From assembly GCA_031272845.1 (NCBI GenBank), contig JAISTA010000169.1, forward strand, positions 1-7,306: 7,306 nucleotides of DNA, written 5' to 3'. This document shows, in pieces, positions 1 to 4,414 of the stretch (positions are counted from its first letter, which is position 1; every line of letters starts with the position of its first letter). Below the pieces are notes generated by a model. The model was not told the DNA's origin and made no database searches. It saw only the letters and a program-made list of their open reading frames with translations. A program made the translations under genes and the position numbers. The DNA is from Oscillospiraceae bacterium (GTDB lineage: Bacteria; Bacillota; Clostridia; Oscillospirales; Oscillospiraceae).

Positions 1-123
1 ACACCTCGCGCGCGGGGCAACGCGCCTGCAAAATCAAACAAGCGGCTTTACATTGCAACGCCGTTCAGATAGAAGAAAAACCTCCTCCGGCTGTTGCCTG
101 AATGAGGTTTGTCTTCAGCCTGA
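1..123 (+). other. 3' end of an unseen plus-strand transcript; reading frame not decidable
   Basis: This GC-rich stretch precedes a plus-strand intrinsic terminator, so it should be the tail of a gene or RNA entering from the left. All three plus frames are open from the window edge: they stop at 70-72 (TAG), 99-101 (TGA) and 138-140 (TAA). The last runs into the terminator stem and is unlikely. The frame stopping at 99-101 ends with residues EEKPPPAVA, and the one stopping at 70-72 ends with RLYIATPFR. I recognise neither. No tRNA, tmRNA or RNase P signature was seen. Composition matches the housekeeping genes on the right, not the AT-rich block that starts near 157. Confidence 0.3.
72..116. 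repeat. Imperfect inverted repeat (possible RNA hairpin)
   Basis: Bases 72-84 (GAAGAAAAACCTC) and 104-116 (GAGGTTTGTCTTC) are complementary at 12 of 13 positions around a 19-base loop. Read on the minus strand, the right arm is followed by a T-rich run (TTTTTCTTCT overlapping the stem). It could therefore act as a weak terminator for the minus-strand peptide gene that ends at 179. Read on the plus strand it lies just before the strong terminator and could be 3' UTR structure. The function is inferred; only the pairing is seen. Confidence 0.35.
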
Positions 124-156
124 GGCGGTGAGCTTTTAAAGCTCACCGCCTTTTTT
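124..156 (+). terminator. Strong rho-independent terminator
   Basis: GGCGGTGAGC at 124-133 pairs perfectly with GCTCACCGCC at 141-150. The AT-rich centre (134-140) can extend the pairing further, and six T residues follow at 151-156. The T-run lies on the plus-strand side, so this ends a plus-strand transcript coming from left of the window. On the minus strand the same hairpin has no T-run after it, but it may still impede transcription from the convergent peptide cassette. It also marks the left edge of the AT-rich block. Confidence 0.85.
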
Positions 157-178
157 GTTGGCGGAGCAGAACATACTG

Positions 179-295
179 TTACCGTTTGTTTTGTGTACAT
201 GGTAAGTCGCGCTGATTACATGGTTTGTTATCTTTTGCTGTATTACATACCGCATAATCTTCATGTTTTAATATCGCCAGTTGCAATGTTTCCAT
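179..295 (-). CDS. Putative Cys-rich RiPP precursor peptide, 38 aa
   Basis: This small ORF overlaps the last 35 bases of the radical SAM gene in another frame, on the same strand. It begins with ATG at 295-293, placed 8 bases after a perfect AAGGAGG (310-304), the best ribosome binding site in the window, and ends with TAA at 181-179. The N-terminal half (METLQLAILKHEDYAV, residues 1-16) has no Cys and carries a short hydrophobic patch, as expected of a leader. The C-terminal half has three Cys at 17, 26 and 33 (spacing X8, X6) in a hydrophilic Asn/Lys/Gln/Thr/Pro-rich stretch. KPCNQ and LPCTQ look like a repeated unit, and C26 begins a CX3D motif (CNQRD). There is no double-Gly cleavage site. 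Adjacency to a SPASM maturase, coupling and Cys content support a precursor to thioether-bridged peptide; the product itself is inferred. The alternative is a chance ORF, but the Shine-Dalgarno and the Cys pattern argue against it. Confidence 0.72.
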   Translation of the reverse strand: METLQLAILKHEDYAVCNTAKDNKPCNQRDLPCTQNKR

Positions 296-1559
296 ATGTT
301 TCGCCTCCTTTTAAATATTTATTCCTGATTATTTTTTCAAACAAAAATTTCTCAGGTCGACATGAGTGAGTGCCTTTGTCAAGATATGCCCAAACGCACC
401 CACCATAGCAGACGGGTAAATACGCACAGTTACTACATTCTACTTCGGTAAAAGGGTCACGTCCAAGATATTTTGAAACAGCGGTAATTTTAGAAATAGG
501 CGCTCCGGAAAGGCGATTTATTGCAAATTTGGGGTTGCTTATGTCGTTTATGCATTTATAAACATATCCTCGTGGATCAATAACAAAACCATACTTGCTC
601 TCTGCAGAACAGCTGAAAACGCCAACTCCAATCATTTTTTCTGCTATATTTGATAACATATCAAAATGCCCAGATTTTCCATAAAACTCATGATAGTCTT
701 CGTGCGAGAAACAAATGCATCTTTGATGTTCTGATTGAGTTTTTTCTATTGTTACAGATGCCGGATAGGTGTATATATTTTGTTGATTTTCAAACAAATG
801 ATTAACAAAATAAAAGGCTTCTTGATTAGAACGATCAATGTTTACGCGTATAATTACGGAAATTGAATTGGGAATTAGCTTAACATTATTAATAATTGTA
901 TCGAATGTCCCCTCTCCATTTGTCAATTTGCGACGACTATTATGTATGTTTTTATCGCCGTCAATAGTTATTTGAACAGCAGATAAACCAATTTCTTCAA
1001 AAAGCTCAATAACATTTTCGTTTATTAAATATCCATTTGTAATCATTGTACAACTATATTCAGCTTGAAATATTTCACAGATATTTCGTATTCTCAAGGA
1101 AAGGCTTAAAACAATAGTTGGGTATAATAATGGTTCCCCACCATACCAAGTAACTGCTATTTTTTTTACACCATCGTTCAAAATCGATTCAATAAAACTA
1201 ATTACATTGTCTTGAACGTCAATGTCCATACTGCCAAGTTTACGAGTTTCATAACAATAAGGACAAGCGAAATTGCACTCTAATGTAGTACAAATAGTTA
1301 TATGTGATATCGTTTTATCCGCTTTGCAGTTAGTATATGAGTGCCGCAAAAGAGCGATTTCATCAAGATCAGCGTCAATCAAAAATCCTTCGTTTTGTAG
1401 TGTATTAAATTCAGACACAGATATTTCGGCAAAGTCGTTTTTCTTAATACTATCAAATATGCGTTTGTCTATTTTAACCACGGCGCCTGTGAGCGTGTTG
1501 GCAATGCAAAATTCATTGGATGAAGTTATGCATACGTTAAATTTGGATTCTTTTAGCAT
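261..1559 (-). CDS. Radical SAM/SPASM peptide maturase
   Basis: A 432-residue cytoplasmic enzyme predicted to modify a ribosomally made peptide by radical chemistry. Residues 1-70 form a small N-terminal region of the kind that binds leader peptides in this family. The radical SAM core carries the CX3CX2C cluster motif (C95, C99, C102, in ECNFACPYC) and the SAM-binding GGEP at 140-143. The C-terminal SPASM domain is complete: C317, then GX4C ending at C336, then CX2CX5CX3C (C375, C378, C384, C388) and C400, enough for two auxiliary Fe-S clusters. The start is the ATG at 1559-1557, preceded by GAGG nine bases away; the in-frame TTG at 1586 has no such site. The gene is much richer in A/T-ending codons than the genes to its right, which suggests transfer. 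Its 3' end overlaps the Cys-rich peptide gene, its likely substrate. Family assignment is firm; the exact bond formed (for example Cys-to-alpha-carbon or beta/gamma-carbon thioether) cannot be read from sequence. Confidence 0.93.
   Translation of the reverse strand: MLKESKFNVCITSSNEFCIANTLTGAVVKIDKRIFDSIKKNDFAEISVSEFNTLQNEGFLIDADLDEIALLRHSYTNCKADKTISHITICTTLECNFACPYCYETRKLGSMDIDVQDNVISFIESILNDGVKKIAVTWYGGEPLLYPTIVLSLSLRIRNICEIFQAEYSCTMITNGYLINENVIELFEEIGLSAVQITIDGDKNIHNSRRKLTNGEGTFDTIINNVKLIPNSISVIIRVNIDRSNQEAFYFVNHLFENQQNIYTYPASVTIEKTQSEHQRCICFSHEDYHEFYGKSGHFDMLSNIAEKMIGVGVFSCSAESKYGFVIDPRGYVYKCINDISNPKFAINRLSGAPISKITAVSKYLGRDPFTEVECSNCAYLPVCYGGCVWAYLDKGTHSCRPEKFLFEKIIRNKYLKGGETYGNIATGDIKT
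304..310 (-). promoter_or_regulatory. Shine-Dalgarno of the precursor peptide, inside the maturase gene
   Basis: AAGGAGG reads perfectly on the minus strand and sits 8 bases upstream of the ATG at 295-293. It lies within the codons for Lys-Gly-Gly near the C-terminus of the maturase (residues 417-419). Ribosomes finishing the maturase at 261-263 pass over this start, so the two genes are probably translationally coupled. A strong site inside a coding tail suggests the peptide is made in excess of the enzyme. Confidence 0.8.
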
Positions 1560-1604
1560 TTTTTTAAACCTCAACTTAATTACCAAGATAAAAACGACAT
1601 CTAT

Positions 1605-1632
1605 ATTATTGCGAATTTTCGCTTGCCGTAAA
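1605..1632 (-). promoter_or_regulatory. Candidate promoter of the peptide-maturase cassette, with a palindromic spacer
   Basis: On the minus strand, TTTACG (1632-1627) and AATAAT (1610-1605) are separated by 16 bases and match the -35 and -10 consensus at 4/6 and 5/6 positions. Transcription would begin near 1598, about 40 bases before the maturase ATG. The spacer contains the hairpin/palindrome GCGAATTTTCGC (1611-1622), which might be an operator. The evidence is consensus matching only, in AT-rich DNA where chance matches are common. Confidence 0.4.
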
Positions 1633-1661
1633 GTTCGGTACTTTCTCTGCAGCCAACTGCT

Positions 1662-1873
1662 CTATATACATGTTATCGTCGGTGACACATATGTAAAGCC
1701 GCAATTTTCCCGCATACGGCGCTCTTTGTCGTCGCCGTAGAAATATCCCGCCATATTCTGTAAAGCTCCGGCGCGCAAAAGACGTGCCACAGAATTTCAA
1801 TTACCGCCTCGGACATAAGCTCTTTTCCCCAATACTCATTGCCGTGCCTGTAGCCGGCCGCGTCCTCATTTTC
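1662..1873 (-). pseudogene. Decayed C-terminal half of a GNAT acetyltransferase (RimJ/RimL-like)
   Basis: Between mgsA and the AT-rich block, reading on the minus strand from 1873 gives residues such as AAGYRHGNEYWGKELMSEAV. This resembles the GYW-GKEYWGKGYMTEAV region that forms the acetyl-CoA-binding part of GNAT proteins. The similarity continues to ELYRIW. A frame change near the codons for IW then picks up GYFYGDDKERRMRENCGFTYV, matching the typical C-terminal '-RVMEKCGFKYEG' stretch, which stops at 1664-1662. The first frame itself runs on to a stop at 1675-1673 without family similarity. The N-terminal half is absent, because mgsA ends at 1878. It is therefore truncated at the 5' side and frameshifted at least once, so it should not make an active acetyltransferase. 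Similarity was judged by eye, not by alignment. The substrate cannot be inferred. Confidence 0.6.
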
Positions 1874-1877
1874 GCGC

Positions 1878-2297
1878 TTACCCGATAGCCGGCTTTGCGG
1901 ACATCGGGTTTACGATGTCGCGCCAGCCGAGGTCGCCGCGCCGCAGTCCCTGAATCAGCACCTCCGCCGTCGCGATATTCGTCGCGAAGGGGATATTAAA
2001 GCTGTCGCACATGCGGGTTATGGAGTCAAAATCGTCGTCGTCGGATAAGCCCTGCGGGTCGCGGAAATACAGCAGCATATCAATCTCATTATACGCAACG
2101 CGTGCGGCAATGCGCTGAACGCCGCCCTGATTCCCGGACGGATACAGCGTAATCGGCAGCTTTGCCGCCTCGGCGATGAGCTTGCCCGTTGAGTTTGTCG
2201 CACACAGGCTGTGCACCCGGAGAATGCCCGAATACGCGGTGCAGAACTGCACGAGAAGCTCTTTTCTTTTGTCATTTGCAATAAGCGCGATGTTCAT
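1878..2297 (-). CDS. mgsA: Methylglyoxal synthase family protein with altered active site
   Basis: A 139-residue protein with the full MgsA fold length for Firmicutes. Recognisable landmarks are MNIALIANDK at the start, ATNSTGK (phosphate loop region, 33-39), SGNQGGVQ (54-61), YFRDPQ (77-82) and NIPFATNIATAEVLI (101-115). MgsA converts dihydroxyacetone phosphate to methylglyoxal and phosphate in the cytosol. Against the E. coli enzyme as I remember it, Asp20 and Asp91 are kept (D9, D80). The catalytic base Asp71 becomes Val60, His19 becomes Asn8 and the His98 position is Asp. These changes would normally disable catalysis, so it may be a diverged sugar-phosphate-binding or regulatory relative. 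AAAGGG lies 9 bases before the ATG. It follows the small ORF and the MinD-like gene, and close linkage of mgsA to min/rodA genes is common in Clostridia. The family is clear; activity is doubtful. Confidence 0.85.
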   Translation of the reverse strand: MNIALIANDKRKELLVQFCTAYSGILRVHSLCATNSTGKLIAEAAKLPITLYPSGNQGGVQRIAARVAYNEIDMLLYFRDPQGLSDDDDFDSITRMCDSFNIPFATNIATAEVLIQGLRRGDLGWRDIVNPMSAKPAIG

Positions 2298-2341
2298 TGG
2301 TTTATACCCTTTATATTTTCTCTGGCTTAGAATACAGGCTC

Positions 2342-2455
2342 TTATAGTCTTACAGCCGTTTCAAGCGCAAGCTTCAAGTAATTCTCGCGGCTGTCATGAG
2401 ACAGCGTGCCGAGTGTCCGCGAATCCCCGTCGATGGAGTCTGTGACTGTCTGCAC
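2342..2455 (-). CDS. Small protein of unknown function, 37 aa, between minD-like gene and mgsA
   Basis: A GTG at 2455-2453 follows GGAGG (2467-2463) by 7 bases and opens a 37-codon frame ending with TAA at 2344-2342. The start lies 31 bases after the stop of the MinD-like gene. The first half is polar (Thr/Ser/Asp-rich, including TDSIDGDSRTLG); the second half, SHDSRENYLKLALETAVRL, would form an amphipathic helix. There is no signal peptide, transmembrane segment or Cys. I do not recognise a family. Its position suggests MinE, but it is too short and I see no MinE landmark. It fills most of the 189-base gap between its neighbours and shares their base composition. The ribosome binding site and co-linear position are the main support. 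Confidence 0.5.
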   Translation of the reverse strand: MQTVTDSIDGDSRTLGTLSHDSRENYLKLALETAVRL

Positions 2456-2486
2456 AGCTAATCCTCCAAAAAGACGGTGCGGCTCG

Positions 2487-3242
2487 CTACAGCGGCACAT
2501 TTATTCCCTGAAGCCGGAGCGTTATTTTCAGCATATCCATCGCCGCGCCGCGGCATTCGGCAAGCACAAGCGGCACGCCCTCTTCAGCCGCTATGCTGAC
2601 CATTTTGTCCTCCCGGATAAGTCCGATCAGCTTTGCTCCGATGTTGTCTATGAACGAATCGGCGATGCGCGTTGCGTGCTTCAGGTCGGACGCGCGGTTC
2701 AGGACAAGGCGTGTTTCGGGTTCGTGCTCAAAATATTTTTTTATCTCGAAAAATACGCGCGAAGCGTCCCGCGCGGAGGCCGTATCCGGCGTTGCGTTTA
2801 TCAAAATAACGTCTGCATAACGCGCCGAAACCTTGAAGCCGCTGCCGATCCCGGCGGGGCAGTCCAAAAGGATATACGAAAACCGCTCACGCGCCGCTTC
2901 AAGAAACGCGTGCATCTGCTCGTCTTTTATCTTGCTTCCGGGAACGTCCGGTGCGGACAGGAAAAAAAGTCCCGGAATCTGCGGGTGCTCACGCGCCGCT
3001 TCATCTATCGCGGAGCCCTTGTCCTCGGCCTCAAGCGTGTCTCCAAAGTCCGACAGCGTGTAGTTTGACATTCCGAGCGGAACGTCTAGATTAAACAGGC
3101 CGTAGTCGCAATCCACAGCGAGCGTACGAAAGCCCTGCGCGGCAAAGCACGAGGCCATGCAGGCGACAAGCGAGGTCTTGCCGACGCCGCCCTTGCCGGA
3201 CACGACCGCGATTACTTTTCCGTTTTTGCTTGATTCTATCAT
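2487..3242 (-). CDS. minD: MinD/ParA-family P-loop ATPase, lacking a C-terminal membrane-targeting helix
   Basis: A 251-residue deviant Walker A ATPase. SGKGGVGKT (15-23) carries the signature lysine K17. VDCDYGLFNLD (43-53) matches the VDxDxGLRNLD segment of MinD, ILLDCPAGIGSGF (124-136) is Walker B with the MinD-typical PAGI, and ATPDTASARDASRV (150-163) matches the T-P-E-V-SAVRDADRV region. MinD dimerises on ATP, binds the membrane and recruits the division inhibitor MinC. In usual MinD the region equivalent to residues 233-250 (AAMDMLKITLRLQGINVP) is followed by a linker and an amphipathic membrane-targeting helix; here the protein stops at L251. No minC or minE is in the window. It lies 38 bases downstream of prfB in the same orientation, with AAAGGG just before its ATG. 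It could instead be a MinD-like protein placing another cargo; the min symbol reflects family only. Confidence 0.82.
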   Translation of the reverse strand: MIESSKNGKVIAVVSGKGGVGKTSLVACMASCFAAQGFRTLAVDCDYGLFNLDVPLGMSNYTLSDFGDTLEAEDKGSAIDEAAREHPQIPGLFFLSAPDVPGSKIKDEQMHAFLEAARERFSYILLDCPAGIGSGFKVSARYADVILINATPDTASARDASRVFFEIKKYFEHEPETRLVLNRASDLKHATRIADSFIDNIGAKLIGLIREDKMVSIAAEEGVPLVLAECRGAAMDMLKITLRLQGINVPL

Positions 3243-3280
3243 CTTACCCTTTCTTATGTATGCAGTATATGAGCTTCGCT

Positions 3281-4387
3281 CTAATTCTCTGCCTTGAACG
3301 ACAAAAACGCGTTGATAAATCCGTCAATTTCGCCGTCCATAACAGCTGTTATGTTGCCGCTTTCAAAGCCTGTTCTGTGATCCTTTGCAAGCGTGTACGG
3401 CATAAAAACATAGGAGCGTATCTGCGAGCCCCACTGGATTTTCATCTGTTCGCCCTTGATGTCGCTTATCTTGTCCAAATGCTCGCGCTCTTTTATCTCA
3501 ATCAGCTTACTGCGAAGCATACGCATCGCGACCTCGCGGTTTTGGTGCTGACTGCGCTCCAGCTGACAGGCGACGACAATTCCCGTCGGTAGGTGCGTTA
3601 TGCGGATTGCGCTTTCTGTTTTGTTTACGTGCTGGCCGCCCGCACCGGACGAGCGGTATGTATCCACCTTCAAGTCCTCGGGGCGAATGTCAATCTCCGC
3701 GTCGTCTGAGATTACAGGGGAGACCTCGATTGCCGCAAAGGATGTGTGCCGCCGCCCCGACGAGTCAAACGGGGAGATTCGCACGAGCCTGTGAACGCCG
3801 CCCTCGCTTTTCAGGTAGCCGTAGGCGTTTTCGCCGTCGTTGTGGATTGAGGAGTTTTTCAGCCCGGCCTCCTCGCCGTCGAGATAGTCCAGTACCGTGA
3901 CGGAAAAGCCGTGCTTTTCCGCCCAGCGCATATACATTCGGTAGAGCATTTCAGCCCAGTCGCACGCTTCCGTGCCGCCGGCTCCCGCGTGAAACGAGAC
4001 GATCGCGGGGCAGTTGTCGTATTCGCCGGACAGCAGCGTCGTCAGGCGCGAGGCCTCCAGCGCTGCGGTAAATTCCGCAAATTCCGCTTCGATCTCAGGC
4101 AGAAGCGCTTCATCGTCCTCCTCCTGCGCCATTTCGATCAGCGCCTGCAGGTCAAGAAAACGGTTGGAGAGCTTTTTATAGCTGTCCGCCTTGCTTTGAA
4201 GCTGCTTTACTCTTTTCAGGACTGTCTGCGAATTGTCGAGATCCGACCAAAAGCCCTCCGCTTCCGTCTGATGCTGGAGCTGTGCAAGCTCCGCCTCCGC
4301 CTCGTCAAGCTTGAGCGCCCCGCGAAGCGTTTCGAGAATCGGCGGCAGCGTATTCAGTTTTACTTTGTAGTTATCAAATTCTATCAT
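3281..4387 (-). CDS. prfB: Peptide chain release factor 2 (RF2)
   Basis: A 368-residue cytosolic factor that reads UGA and UAA stop codons in the ribosomal A site and triggers peptide release. The RF2 stop-recognition tripeptide SPF is at 205-207. The universal GGQ loop is at 250-252 within SSGAGGQHVNKTESAIR, and the domain end VMDGEIDGFINAFL (349-362) is typical. Residues 1-110 form the helical N-terminal domain with coiled-coil character. In many bacteria a +1 frameshift at an internal UGA near codon 26 autoregulates synthesis. Here the equivalent stretch (residues 21-28, LRGALKLD, at about 4327-4304) is read without interruption as CTC AAG CTT GAC, so that control is absent. The Shine-Dalgarno before the ATG is weak. 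The upstream gene ends 27 bases away, which implies co-transcription. Confidence 0.97.
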   Translation of the reverse strand: MIEFDNYKVKLNTLPPILETLRGALKLDEAEAELAQLQHQTEAEGFWSDLDNSQTVLKRVKQLQSKADSYKKLSNRFLDLQALIEMAQEEDDEALLPEIEAEFAEFTAALEASRLTTLLSGEYDNCPAIVSFHAGAGGTEACDWAEMLYRMYMRWAEKHGFSVTVLDYLDGEEAGLKNSSIHNDGENAYGYLKSEGGVHRLVRISPFDSSGRRHTSFAAIEVSPVISDDAEIDIRPEDLKVDTYRSSGAGGQHVNKTESAIRITHLPTGIVVACQLERSQHQNREVAMRMLRSKLIEIKEREHLDKISDIKGEQMKIQWGSQIRSYVFMPYTLAKDHRTGFESGNITAVMDGEIDGFINAFLSFKAEN

Positions 4388-4414
4388 TTAGGTTTCCGGT
4401 TGTTATTAGGTAGC

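Noticed and set aside
1..156. Known structured RNA (6S, tmRNA, SRP RNA, RNase P) ending at the terminator
   Set aside because: None of the conserved 3' signatures I know is visible; only a hairpin and a terminator can be supported.
1560..1586. Longer maturase start at a TTG, adding nine residues
   Set aside because: No Shine-Dalgarno precedes the TTG, while the ATG at 1559 has GAGG nine bases upstream; the extra residues also fall outside the usual family N-terminus.
1273..1740. 155-codon plus-strand ORF over the maturase 5' end and the GNAT remnant
   Set aside because: It is antisense to a gene with complete Fe-S motifs, spans two unrelated regions and has no family similarity.
1606..1800. 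64-codon minus-strand ORF between the maturase and mgsA as a second precursor peptide
   Set aside because: It is a third frame through the GNAT remnant, is Arg-rich and has no ribosome binding site; the neighbouring frames show the acetyltransferase similarity.
2342..2455. Calling the 37-aa ORF MinE
   Set aside because: It is far shorter than MinE and I see neither the anti-MinCD helix pattern nor the dimerisation domain; only its position suggested it.
2406..3068. 220-codon plus-strand ORF
   Set aside because: It lies opposite the MinD-like gene, is full of Arg/Cys/His as expected of an antisense shadow in GC-rich DNA, and has no recognisable domain.
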